DNA from: Paulinella micropora
Taxonomy: Eukaryota > Cercozoa > Imbricatea > Euglyphida
NCBI GenBank assembly: GCA_009731375.1
Contig: BJOX01000345.1
Location: forward strand, 495,282-527,625
Reading direction: 5' to 3'
Length of the DNA: 32,344 bases
Both the position numbers and the translations under genes were made by a program. The notes beneath the pieces are model-generated. The model had not been told where the DNA came from. It saw nothing but the letters and a program-made list of their open reading frames with translations, and made no database searches. This document shows positions 1 to 9,400 of this stretch, piece by piece; the stretch's first letter is position 1, and the number at the start of each line of letters is the position of its first letter.

Positions 1-354
1 AACCCCGCCCTGTCTTTGTTTTTTCCCTCTCCCAACCAGTCCATATCACACTCTCCTCGTCAGTCTGATAAAAGAGACAGAGAGACAGAGATACAAAGAG
101 AGACAGGCGGCGGTGTACCTTCCCTTGGTCATCCCAAGCAAAACCCCCTTCATTGCCCCCCCCCTCTCCCTTCTGCCATCCTTTCTCCTTTCTCTCTCAA
201 ACAAAAAACAAGACAGAGAGAGAGGGAGAGAGAGAGAAAGAGAGAGAGAGGAATGCAAGGGTGAAAACAAGAAAGAAAGAGAGAGAGGGTGAGGTGGTAG
301 GGGAGGAGAGAGAGAGACTGAGTGAATGTGTGTGTGTGAGGGGGGAAGGAGTAG
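1..354. repeat. Host GA/CT-rich low-complexity DNA
   Basis: Pyrimidine-rich then purine-rich sequence, with runs of GAGA. The block from about 195 to 345 (including GAGGAATGCAAGGGTGAAAA) recurs directly at about 1005-1100, so the telomere-like array between them is flanked by a direct duplication. Open frames here are repeat translations and not genes. Confidence 0.8.
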
Positions 355-634
355 GTAACTCTAACCCTAATCCTAACCCTAACCCTAATCCAACTACTAC
401 TATCTAACCCTAATCCCATTACTACTACTACTTTCTAACTCTAATCCAACTACTACTACTACTACTACTATATAACCCTAATCCAACTACTACTACTACT
501 TTCTAACCCTAATCCAAATACTACTATCTAACCCTAATCCAATTACTACTACTACTTTCTAACTCTAATCCAACTACTACTACAACTACTATATAACCCT
601 AATCCAACTACTACTACTCTCAAATCCTAATCCA

Positions 635-677
<43 letters not shown>

Positions 678-723
678 TCTAACCCTACTCCAACTACTGC
701 TACTAATATCTAACCCCAATCCA

Positions 724-760
<37 letters not shown>

Positions 761-925
761 TCTAACCCTAATCCAACTACTACTACTACTAATATCTAAT
801 CCAACTACTACTACTACTCTCTAACCCTAATCCAACTACTACTACTACTCTCTAACCCTAATCCAACTGCCACTACTACTATCTAACTAGTGAAACTGGT
901 ACTACTACTATCTAACCCTAATCCA

Positions 926-968
<43 letters not shown>

Positions 969-1000
969 TCCAACCCTAATCCAACTACTACTACTACTTT
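355..1000. repeat. Degenerate telomere-like (CTAACCCTAATCC) plus (CTA)n array
   Basis: About 25 irregular units of the form CTAACCCTAATCCAA followed by 3-14 CTA triplets and often CTTT. The AACCCTAA core is the complement of TTAGGG-type telomere repeats. At 360-385 three near-perfect CCTAA units occur, so an interstitial or subtelomeric origin with trinucleotide expansion is possible. Confidence 0.7.
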
Positions 1001-2256
1001 CTCTCTCTCAAACAAAAAGCGAGAGAGAGAGAGGAATGCAAGGGTGAAAACAAGAAAGAGAGAGAGTGAGGGGGTAGGGGAGGAGAGAGAGACTGAGTGA
1101 ATTTGCGTAGAGAGACTGGCTGGGTAGGGGGAGGGAGGAACATCGCGGCCTGGCTGGAAAACCAGCAACAATCACAAACGTCAATATAAATAACCACCGA
1201 GCAAGAACAAAAAACCTGATTATATAAGATAAATAGTTATAAAATGAAGTATATAGATAATACAAAAATGTATGTATGTATGACTTTGTATGTATGTATG
1301 ATGCATTAAATGCACGTATTGCATGTATGTATTGTGGGTGTATGTGTGTGTGCGTGTGTGTGTGTGTGTGTGTGTATGTGTGGGCGTGAGTGCATGTGTT
1401 GGTGCTTTTGTGTGTGCGAGCGTGTTTGTGTGTGTGTGTGTGTGTGTGTTTGTTGGTGTTTTTGTGCATGTGTATGTATGTACATGTGTGTCTGTCTGTG
1501 TGTGAGTACTTGTGTGTATCTGTACCTATGTAAGTATGGATTTTAATTACATATTGCACCATTACAAATTGTACTAGCAAAGAGAAATAAATGCGTTTGA
1601 AAGAGAGATCAAAAGCGAAATCAGAAACACAACTGGAGAGAGAGCCATCCTCAAGACATTGACGCTATTTCCTCTTTCAAAAAACTGATAAACACCTATC
1701 TGCTCACAATTAATAAATGTTCACCATAATCAATATAGTTATAGATCCGATCTGATGTTCTTTTCTACATGTACATCTTCTCATTTCTCATTTACAAGTT
1801 TCTATAGTCTTGTCTACATGTACATCTTCTGATTTCTCATTACAAGTTTAAGTTACGACCACGGTTAATAGTGTTAATTTACACAGCAGTATTTTGTTTT
1901 AGTTGTCTTGCCTATAATAATCAACGTTGTTCTAAGTAAACAAACTAATCTAAAGATATATAAGAAATTCAGAAAGTTTCTATTTGAGAACAAATTCCCG
2001 CCAGCCCTGACCCGGTAACCGGCTGATGAATCAGCCAAATTTGCCCAATCAAAAAAATCTTTGCCAAATACAGAGGGAGCAACAACAGTCACAACTCTCA
2101 ATATAGCTACGACAGAGCAAGCCAAAAAAAAAACCTAAACACACAAGAGAAATACTGTATACAATTAAGTATATGCATAACAATAACACCAGAATGTATG
2201 TCTTGCATGCATGTCTTGCATACATGTCTTGCAGTATGTCTTGTATGTATGTATGT

Positions 2257-2290
<34 letters not shown>

Positions 2291-2454
2291 TTTGTTTTTG
2301 TGTCTGTGTGTGCGTCAGTGTGTGTTTGTGTTTGTGTGTGTATGTAAGTATGTATGCATTATGTGTGTATGTCTATTATGCATCCATGGTATGTATGTAT
2401 GTATTGTGTGTCTGTATGCGTGTACGGGCGAGGGTGTGCGTGTGTGTGCATGTG
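1001..2454. repeat. Host flank: duplicated GA block, GT microsatellite and dispersed repeats
   Basis: 1005-1140 repeats the GA block of the left end. 1310-1540 is a GT/TATG microsatellite. 1570-1760 is a dispersed repeat with a diverged direct copy at 24840-25030 (shared GAGAGAGCCAT, CGCTATTTCCTCTTTCAAAA, ATCTGCTCACAA). 1800-1950 is present in inverted orientation at 25090-25220 (TTTTGTTTTAGTTGT and GTTGTTCTAAGTAAAC). 2130-2240 resembles 25465-25560. The last part, 2240-2454, is (GA)n then GT microsatellite. No genes are seen. Confidence 0.75.
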
Positions 2455-2460
2455 TGTATG
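2455..2460. other. Target-site duplication, left copy (TGTATG)
   Basis: The hexamer TGTATG directly abuts the left TIR and is repeated directly at 23801-23806 next to the right TIR. Six bp is the Polinton integrase duplication length. The site lies in a GT/GTAT microsatellite of the host. Confidence 0.88.
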
Positions 2461-2613
2461 AGTAGTATAGGGGGCCACTTTAGCACACTTTTTCAGTGCA
2501 GTTTCTCTACAGAAACCACACTAAGAGCCGTTATTCATTATTTCGTCTATCTATTTATAACAAATACAGACAGACAAAAGAAAGAAAACTGCTACCTTTA
2601 AATAATTATTATT
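2461..2613 (+). repeat. Left terminal inverted repeat of the Polinton
   Basis: About 153 bp that match the reverse complement of 23646-23800 with only two substitutions seen (TTAGCAC/TTGGCAC and CTACCTTT/CTACATTT) plus a two-base difference in an A run. The repeat contains an imperfect palindrome, GTTTCTCTACAGAAAC, and an AT-rich inner end. In Polintons the TIRs are the integrase recognition ends and the presumed origins of protein-primed replication. The TIRs are short compared with the several hundred bp common in the family. Confidence 0.95.
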
Positions 2614-2699
2614 AAATTACCTTTTTGAAGTCTTCTCCAGTATTCTTAGCCTACCACACACAAACAAGTATGGTAAATAAAATTCATTTGAAATGAAGA

Positions 2700-2711
2700 G
2701 GGCTTTTGCCC
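2700..2711. terminator. Short hairpin followed by a T run downstream of the coiled-coil gene
   Basis: GGGC-TTTT-GCCC followed by AATTTTTTT. It lies between the left TIR and the stop codon (2840) of the leftward coiled-coil gene, in its presumed 3' flank. The stem is only 4 bp, so it is a candidate transcript-end hairpin at most. A 14-bp perfect palindrome (GTGGTTATAACCAC, 2778-2791) lies closer to the stop codon. Confidence 0.3.
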
Positions 2712-2839
2712 AATTTTTTTGTTTTTGGTTAAAATTAAATACGCACTAGTTTATACTCCTATGCGCAAAAGGAGTTAGTGGTTATAACCACCTTTATTCA
2801 ATTCTTCGTCTTTTATATTGTTCATACAATTGAATTATT

Positions 2840-3286
2840 TCAATGTGTTTTTCCATTATTAATCATTTTACGTGCCTTCAATTCATCCTCTACTCCCATT
2901 GGTTGATTTTCGGCACTAAGCCACTGCTCAAATAACTTAAGTTGTCTCTTCCTTTTTTCTTCTTCTCTTTTCTCCTCTCTTTTCATTTGTTCAATTCGTT
3001 CTTTTCGGTCTATTTCTTCTTTTTTCTTATTCAGTAATTCATCGATAGCATAAAATTTGTTTTGTTCAGCTTTTTCTTGCTTCTCCAATTCCAATAATTC
3101 TTGTCGTTTTTGCTCCTTTCTACTCTGTATTATATCAATTTTGACTTCACTACTCGCTTTATATCTTGTTAGTTCAGCAAAGTTCTTATCTCTTAATTTC
3201 TCTAACCACTTATTTGGGGTTTCTCGTTCAACATACTCTTCATCACTCTCGTTTCTTCCATCATCTTCACTCATCGTTGTTCGCAC
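2840..3286 (-). CDS. Small highly charged coiled-coil protein, unknown function
   Basis: 148 aa. I do not recognise a family. An acidic N terminus (residues 6-20, rich in E and D) is followed by a long helix-forming region (about residues 25-120) made almost only of K, E, R, Q and L with heptad-like spacing, so an extended coiled coil is expected. There is no signal peptide or membrane segment. The start could be the first Met or the one four codons later, which begins MSEDDGRNE. It is the outermost left gene, reading toward the TIR. It is divergent from the spliced gene at 3557, and the 270-bp space between them presumably holds both promoters. The stop is TGA. Function could be structural or regulatory; nothing in the sequence decides it. 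Confidence 0.72.
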   Translation of the reverse strand: MRTTMSEDDGRNESDEEYVERETPNKWLEKLRDKNFAELTRYKASSEVKIDIIQSRKEQKRQELLELEKQEKAEQNKFYAIDELLNKKKEEIDRKERIEQMKREEKREEEKRKRQLKLFEQWLSAENQPMGVEDELKARKMINNGKTH

Positions 3287-3556
3287 TTTGTCTTGTTAAG
3301 GTTGCTCTAAAAAAGAAAAGTTGTCCATGTAAAAAAGCCACACGGTGGCTTTTTGGCGACAACGCCTAGGTGGCTGGTGTGAAAAAAAATTTCGCTTTTC
3401 CTTTTTATCTGCATTTCAAATTGTCAGCAGAAATTCCAGAAATTCAATCACGTGTTTTTGTCTGTTTCTTTTTTCATTCTGCGACTTTTTCAGAATTCCC
3501 AAAGTGATCAAGACAAGAAGTCCAAACCCTTGCTGTTTTTGTGTGTTGCTTGTAGG
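3287..3556. promoter_or_regulatory. Divergent intergenic region with a perfect 10-bp hairpin
   Basis: This 270-bp gap separates two divergent genes and must contain both upstream regions. At 3332-3354 there is a perfect 10-bp inverted repeat (AAAAAGCCAC, loop ACG, GTGGCTTTTT), followed at once by a 4-bp GGCG/CGCC repeat. The remainder is T- and pyrimidine-rich. The last bases before the ATG at 3557, TTGCTTGTAG, resemble the 3' splice sites of the three introns in that gene, so a further 5' exon or a 5'-UTR intron is possible. Confidence 0.45.
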
Positions 3557-4262
3557 ATGTCGGACAACGAGCCTGAAGAGGAGCGACACGACGACCCAGA
3601 GCAGGAAGAGCCTGAAAATGAGGTAATTTCATTTATGCTTTTTGTTTTATGTGTATGCTGTTTCTTGTATAGGGTGCTATGGCCCTTCTGGAGGCACAGC
3701 AAGAAGCACAGGACGCACATGATGCACGTGTTCAGGTAAATTATATAAGTTTATTTTTTTTCTTGCCTTTCTTTATGTGTGTATAGCAAACAGAGGAAAA
3801 AAACGTCACCGACACTGCTATTGAGGTAAATCATTTTTATTCTATTGTTTGTTTTATTGTCTGTATGATTAGGATGTAACAGAAGATACAAAGAACATGA
3901 GTGTAGTAGAAGTTCCTGACTGGTTGAGGCCTAGAGGTGCTAGGAAAAAAGGTGCACAAAAGGGGGGAAGACCAACAGGCAGCAGAAATGTCGTGATTAG
4001 AATCAGCGATGTTAATGTAGTAATAGATAAGAAGGCAGGAAATGCAAAGTATTATTCTGTAGAGGTGCCAAATTCTATTGCTGTTGTTGTCTGGGGATAC
4101 CGCTCAGCTCCGCAAGAAATTTCAGAATATGTTGTCGTATTTGAGCCTCGTGTAGGAGAAACAGATATGATTATGGTGAGAACATGGCCTAATGTGGCGG
4201 AGATTGTTTCTCATTTTGGAAGAGTGGTGCAAACTATTTACAAAGCCAAGTTCATCCGTTAA
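3557..4262 (+). CDS. Four-exon gene, unknown function, basic AT-hook-like motif
   Basis: Reconstructed exons are 3557-3622, 3673-3735, 3787-3825 and 3873-4262, about 185 codons. The three introns (50, 51 and 47 bp) all begin GTAA, end TAG after a T-rich tract, and are phase 0. The exons stay open and read into one another, while each intron closes the frame if retained. The product has an acidic E/D/Q-rich N terminus (exons 1-3), then a basic patch with KKGAQKGGRPTGSRN that resembles an AT-hook core (GRP), and then about 90 residues of predicted beta-rich sequence. I recognise no family. DNA binding is suggested only by the basic patch. If splicing were absent, the last exon alone could start at Met 3897 (121 aa). 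It lies between the coiled-coil gene and the convergent integrase. Confidence 0.75.
3623..3672 (+). other. Intron 1 of the spliced gene (50 bp, GT-AG, phase 0)
   Basis: Starts GTAATTTC and ends TTTCTTGTATAG. The upstream codon is GAG and the downstream exon opens GGT GCT ATG. Retention would shift the frame and end translation near 3739. Confidence 0.75.
3736..3786 (+). other. Intron 2 of the spliced gene (51 bp, GT-AG, phase 0)
   Basis: Starts GTAAATTA and ends TGTGTATAG after a T-rich tract. Its length is a multiple of three, but its last codon in frame is TAG, so retention would terminate the protein. Confidence 0.75.
3826..3872 (+). other. Intron 3 of the spliced gene (47 bp, GT-AG, phase 0)
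   Basis: Starts GTAAATCA and ends TATGATTAG. The frame just before exon 4 is closed by that TAG, so exon 4 can only be joined to exon 3 by splicing. Confidence 0.75.
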
Positions 4263-4493
4263 TTAAATAAGTTGTTAAGCATAGCAATATTTTTCTAGAT
4301 AAACAAATACCAATCTGGAAGAAAATGTTATTGCCAAATGTTTCGTTTTAATTTATTTTTATTAAAAGTCTAACTTTTCGATTTTCTTTTTGATTCTAGC
4401 ACTGCTCCGTATGTTTTCCGGTTTTACATCCAATGATTTTAATAAATTAATATTTTTTTTCTCTTTTGTAATTTGTTTCACTTTGTCCGATAA
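4263..4493. other. Space between convergent genes, with in-frame extension of the integrase
   Basis: The first part (4263-4366) is AT-rich 3' flank of the spliced gene. On the - strand, from 4493 to about 4367, the integrase frame continues past its TAG for about 43 codons and ends in TAA. The extension is rich in Lys, Arg and Ile and looks coding (it includes NIRSSARIKKKIEKLDF). It is either the lost C terminus of the integrase or a chance open frame. Confidence 0.5.
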
Positions 4494-5325
4494 CTACTCC
4501 TTCGGTTCTTCTTCTTCATGGTTCTCTTCAACATTAGTCTTTAATAATTCTGACGGTCTTACTAAGTCTTCTTCTGATAGGATAACTTTGAAGCCTTTCC
4601 GGCCCTTAACCTTAAATATAGTTTTACTGAATTGCTTGTCCCCTTTAGAAAAAATAGTTCTTTCTAATTCCTTTCTTACTCTTGTTCCTTTAGGGAATTC
4701 ATTAATTAAAAGATTTCTGTAGATTTCCTGAGTGTTCTTTTCGGTTCCTTCAAAAACATTAATCGGAACTGCTTTAATTGATGTATGATATGTTTTATTA
4801 TAAGCATCAACAACCTCATGAATAATAGGAACCCATTGAAAATTTTCATTAAATTCCCATATTAAGTTTAATTCATTTCGTATTGTTCTAATAAACCTAT
4901 CAATTATACCCATTGTTCTGTGATCGCCTACTTGGACAGTCCTATGTTCAATATTATTTTGTCTGAAATATTCAGCCACTTGTCCTTTGAATTCGCCACC
5001 ATTATCTGAAGTAATTCTTTCAGGAACTTTTTTTGTAAATATTTTTTTTAACCCTTCTAAGACATAACCAGTTGTTTTATTTTTGACTGGCTCAATCCAC
5101 CCACGACGGCTATATACATCAATAGCAACTAATCCAAAATTATAGTTAGCATTACCTTTCTTTGTCGCCACCTTTGACATATCCATTAAATCAATAAATA
5201 CTTGACTTAGTGGTTTTGCTTCTGGTGATGTTATCGTGTTCCATATCTTAGCGGGCTTTGATTGAAAATGTATCTCGGCCACTTCTTCAAGTTTTTCTTT
5301 NNNNNNNNNNATGTTTGCTGTCCAT
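4494..5325 (-). CDS. Retroviral-type (rve) integrase, Polinton family, DDD catalytic triad
   Basis: This is the DNA-strand-transfer enzyme that inserts the element and makes the 6-bp duplication. The clear open part begins at 5282 (GTG), but an ATG at 5325 (reading MDSKH) lies just beyond a 10-N gap at 5301-5310 and is the likelier start. Counting from 5282, the RNase-H-like core runs about residues 20-190. Candidate catalytic residues are D31 (FIDLMDMS), D93 (ITSDNGGEF) and D128 (GIIDRFIRT). The 35-residue spacing of the last two is canonical, but the usual Glu is Asp. The C terminus (about 205-245) looks like the SH3/chromo-like tail (FSKGDKQFSKTIFKVKGRKG). The classic zinc-binding N-terminal domain is not visible. 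After the TAG at 4494 the same frame stays open for about 43 more codons rich in K and R, so the stop may be a premature nonsense codon. Confidence 0.92.
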
Positions 5326-5334
5326 TGTATATTA

Positions 5335-5818
5335 TTAGAATTTTAAAAACACTCTATCTATTTCATTATTTTTTTCTTTCTTGCTTGGCTTCTCTGCTTG
5401 ATTATAAACATTAACAGATATGTTTGACTTTTTACCCTTACCTTTCTTTACTGGTTCTTCTTCACTTTCTTCACTTTCGCTTTCGCTATCATCAGGTTCA
5501 GGCTCAGGCACAGGCTTTTTACTTACTTTCTTCTTTGCTTCCGCTTTCTTTTTTCTTATTTTCATCTTAGCCATCTTTTCAGCAATGATATCAGTAAAAT
5601 CACATTCTTCATCGCTATCACTGCTTTCTTCTGGTGTATCATCTTGGTCTTTTCCATTAATGATATCATTAGCAACACCCATTTCAGCCATGCGATTTAT
5701 CTTTTCCTCCATCTCTTCATCATCGCCTACATAAGCCTTTCTACACTTTGCTAATTTCTCTTTTGCTATTTCTACCTTTTGCTGTTTCTTACTCTTAATA
5801 CTTTCCACAGCCTTACCC
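5335..5818 (-). CDS. Acidic/basic low-complexity protein, N terminus lost in a gap
   Basis: About 160 C-terminal residues are visible; the 5' part lies in the unsequenced stretch 5819-6461. I do not recognise a family. The sequence has a helical charged start (KSKKQQKVEIAKEKLAKC), an acidic serine cluster (ESSDSDEE), a Lys-rich stretch, a P/E/D/S tract (PEPEPDDSESESEESEEE), and a basic tail. Such alternating acidic and basic low-complexity segments occur in nucleic-acid-associated virion or chromatin-interacting proteins, but this is only a compositional remark. The gene ends TAA TAA 9 bp before the likely integrase ATG at 5325, so the two probably share a transcript. Confidence 0.65.
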
Positions 5819-6461
5819 NNNNNNNNNNNNNNNNNNNNNNNNNNNNNNNNNNNNNNNNNNNNNNNNNNNNNNNNNNNNNNNNNNNNNNNNNNNNNNNNNN
5901 NNNNNNNNNNNNNNNNNNNNNNNNNNNNNNNNNNNNNNNNNNNNNNNNNNNNNNNNNNNNNNNNNNNNNNNNNNNNNNNNNNNNNNNNNNNNNNNNNNNN
6001 NNNNNNNNNNNNNNNNNNNNNNNNNNNNNNNNNNNNNNNNNNNNNNNNNNNNNNNNNNNNNNNNNNNNNNNNNNNNNNNNNNNNNNNNNNNNNNNNNNNN
6101 NNNNNNNNNNNNNNNNNNNNNNNNNNNNNNNNNNNNNNNNNNNNNNNNNNNNNNNNNNNNNNNNNNNNNNNNNNNNNNNNNNNNNNNNNNNNNNNNNNNN
6201 NNNNNNNNNNNNNNNNNNNNNNNNNNNNNNNNNNNNNNNNNNNNNNNNNNNNNNNNNNNNNNNNNNNNNNNNNNNNNNNNNNNNNNNNNNNNNNNNNNNN
6301 NNNNNNNNNNNNNNNNNNNNNNNNNNNNNNNNNNNNNNNNNNNNNNNNNNNNNNNNNNNNNNNNNNNNNNNNNNNNNNNNNNNNNNNNNNNNNNNNNNNN
6401 NNNNNNNNNNNNNNNNNNNNNNNNNNNNNNNNNNNNNNNNNNNNNNNNNNNNNNNNNNNNN
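5819..6461. other. Assembly gap (643 N)
   Basis: The gap hides the starts of two divergent genes: the leftward low-complexity protein (5335-5818) and the rightward tail fibre (from 6462), with whatever promoter separates them. Smaller 10-N gaps lie at 5301, 7942, 8074, 10145, 10402, 10880, 14703, 14983, 24220, 25908 and 27831, and a 259-N gap lies at 29420-29678. At 7915-7985 the bases on both sides of the N run are nearly the same sequence, showing that at least one 10-N gap is an unmerged overlap rather than missing DNA. Confidence 0.95.
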
Positions 6462-9400
6462 CGATTTGATACACGACTGGCTACCAAAAGCACCGCGGAC
6501 ATTAAAGAAGGACTTAATTATTATTGGACTGATAACCGCTTCGACACACGTCTCGCTTTAAAATCAACAGCCGACATCAAAGAAGGAAGCCGTTTATACT
6601 ACACAGAGCAACGAGTAAGGGATAATGATGAAGTCAAAGCCTCAACTCAACACAGAAGCAATACTTCCAATCCGCACCAAACAAGTTTATACAATTTGAT
6701 AGATACAAACATATTTGCACAAGCAAGCGGACAATACTTAACTTACAACGATGTAGAAGGCAAATGGAAGAATACAGCCCTTGGTTCAATTGATACACTT
6801 TCAGATGTAGTCATTACAGCACCAGTGGCGATGAATAGTTATCTAACATATAATTCAATAAACTGGGTAAATAAAACATGTCCGATAAATGTTGATGAAA
6901 CAGGCAACATTAGTATGGGAAGGAAGAATATAACAGGAGTTAATTTACTAAATGGCAAAGGTGTTGAGGAATGGATATTTGAGCATAATGATAATAATAA
7001 TACGGTGTCGGCAGCTGGAAGTATAGACTCACATAGCGATGTCTTAATAACGGGCACACCAGCAGATAACCAATTACTCATTTATAGCACAGGACAATGG
7101 AGAAACACCACACCACCCTTTCTTAGATTAGACGGCACAGCCAGCATGACGGGAGGACTAAATATGAATGGTTATGCTATTTCAGGGGCTTCTACGTATA
7201 ATGGAATTAATCTCGCTAATCTCGCAGTTGATGGTTCGGTGGTCAAACTAACAGGAGACCAAACCATAGGAGGAATAAAAACATTCAGCAACATAATAAA
7301 TGCTAGTGCGGGTATTGATATGAAAAGCCAAAGCATAACAAATGTAAATTTGGTTGATGGTGTGGATGTTTCCGTTTCGGTGGTTAAACTAACAGGAGAC
7401 CAAACTATAGCAGGGAATTAAAAATTTACATCAACTTTAGAAGTAAGTGGTTCGTCCAATCCTTCTACTTTTGACGGCATCGGCATAGCCTTTGATACAA
7501 AAATAGGAATGATTGCAGCACAAAAAACAGCAACAGCGACTTGGTATCCGATACAAATAACGGGTTCGTATGTTGAGTTATATTCGGGTAATACTTTAAT
7601 TATAACCGCAACTGGAACGACATTAAGTTTGAATAATAACAAAATAACAAACTTAGCCACACCATCAGCAACAACGGACGGAGCAAACAAAAGTTATGTA
7701 GATACAAAAGACGGGCAAAATGTGAAACTAACAGGAAACCAAACCATAGCAGGAATCAAGACATTTAGCAGTGGTCTTGGAATAACAGGAAATTCAACGA
7801 ATGCGACAACAAAGGGAACATTCGTGGTTTTTAACTCCACAGCCAATATAGGAACTATCGGATGCCTTGATATGGGTACTGGTGTAAATTATAACTTTGA
7901 AATAAATGCGAAAAAAGTAAGTTTCATTATTGATGGAGCGANNNNNNNNNNGAAAAAAATAAGTTTTATTATTGATGGGGCAATCGTCGGTTGGGTAAAT
8001 GCTTCGGGGCTAGATTGTAATAGTAGCAAAATAGCCAACCTTGGAACTCCGACATTAGCGACGGACGGAGCGANNNNNNNNNNACAAACAAAAGTTATGT
8101 AGATACATTGGACGGGCAAAATGTAAAACTAACAGGAGACCAAACAATAACAGGAATTAAAACATTCAACGGGACAAGCACTGTGATAAAATATCTAACT
8201 TTAACGAACAATGCAGATTTTAATAATCAAACTATCACTAATGGCGGAAATATTACATATAATGGGGCGAGGATATTAAACCAAAATGGAGGTGATATAT
8301 TCTTTTCACAGACATCAGGAGATTATCAGTATTTCTTATTTACTCTAAATACTGCTACAAGTGGAACCGCGAACCAACGAGGTTATGTATTTACGAATGT
8401 AGCATTTGATGCAAAAGGGGCGGGACTTTATATTTCAAAACTTTTGGATAATAAAAGTGCTTCATCTGACATTGTCCGTTTTAACAATGCTGGCGGTATG
8501 CGGTTTTATGGTGCTTTGGATATGAACTCAAACAACATAACAAGTGGCGAAACAATAACGGGAACTACATTAACTGCAACTGCTGGCATGACTACAACTA
8601 CATTAACGGCGAGCGGATTAATAACGGCAAATACTGGTATATCAACAACAACATTAACAACGAGCGACAATATAGTAGTAGGTGCTGGAAAAAGTGTTTT
8701 CGTAGATAGGTCAGGATATACAAACACAAACAACAAATTAGTTTTGTGGGATGGTGGAGCAGGTTTCACGACTGCTTTTAATGGATTTGGTATTAAACTA
8801 GACACAATGATGTGCAATGTTAATGCTACAACTGATAATCACATATTTTACTATGGTGCTACAAATGAATTACTTAGAATTGGTAATGCGGGAATTACTG
8901 CTTCAAAAGCACTAACGGCAAATGCGGGTATATCTGTTGTTAATAGCACAGTCGACATACGCGGGGAAGCAAGAAGTGGGTCTCATGCTACACCAGTCGG
9001 GTTATATGTCACAGCCAATCTCGGCCAATCTTCTGCTGGTGTTGAATTTAGACACAGCAACGGGACACAGGGAGTTGGTTTTGGTTATAATTCAATATAT
9101 GCTACGGGAAGCAGTACTAATCAGGACTTAAATTTTTATGCGAGGGGGACTGGCGTAATCTATGCTCAGAGTGATACAAGCATGACGACAGCATCAAGCG
9201 GATTTTTAACATTAAGAAAAAGACCACAAAATACGACTAACCCACAAATATTTATGAAAGCAGGAGACTCATCAGGTTATGCGGTAGTAATGAATACAGG
9301 TGGATTATTACACGCTTGGTCGACTTCATTATCAAATGGTGAAAACAATACAGGATATGTTTTTATTGCAGCAGGAGCGAATGTTTGGTCTTCTGGTTCA

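Noticed and set aside
1310-1546. Cys/Val-rich ORFs in GT microsatellites (also 2173-2601, 23775-24248, 25572-26199)
   Set aside because: They are translations of (GT)n and (GTAT)n repeats, open in several frames and both strands.
4494-5325. LTR retrotransposon suggested by the rve integrase
   Set aside because: No reverse transcriptase, gag or LTRs; TIRs, pPolB and capsid genes place it in a Polinton.
7418-7690. Leftward ORF inside the fibre gene
   Set aside because: A shadow of the repeat-rich fibre sequence; the forward frame continues with fibre repeats on both sides.
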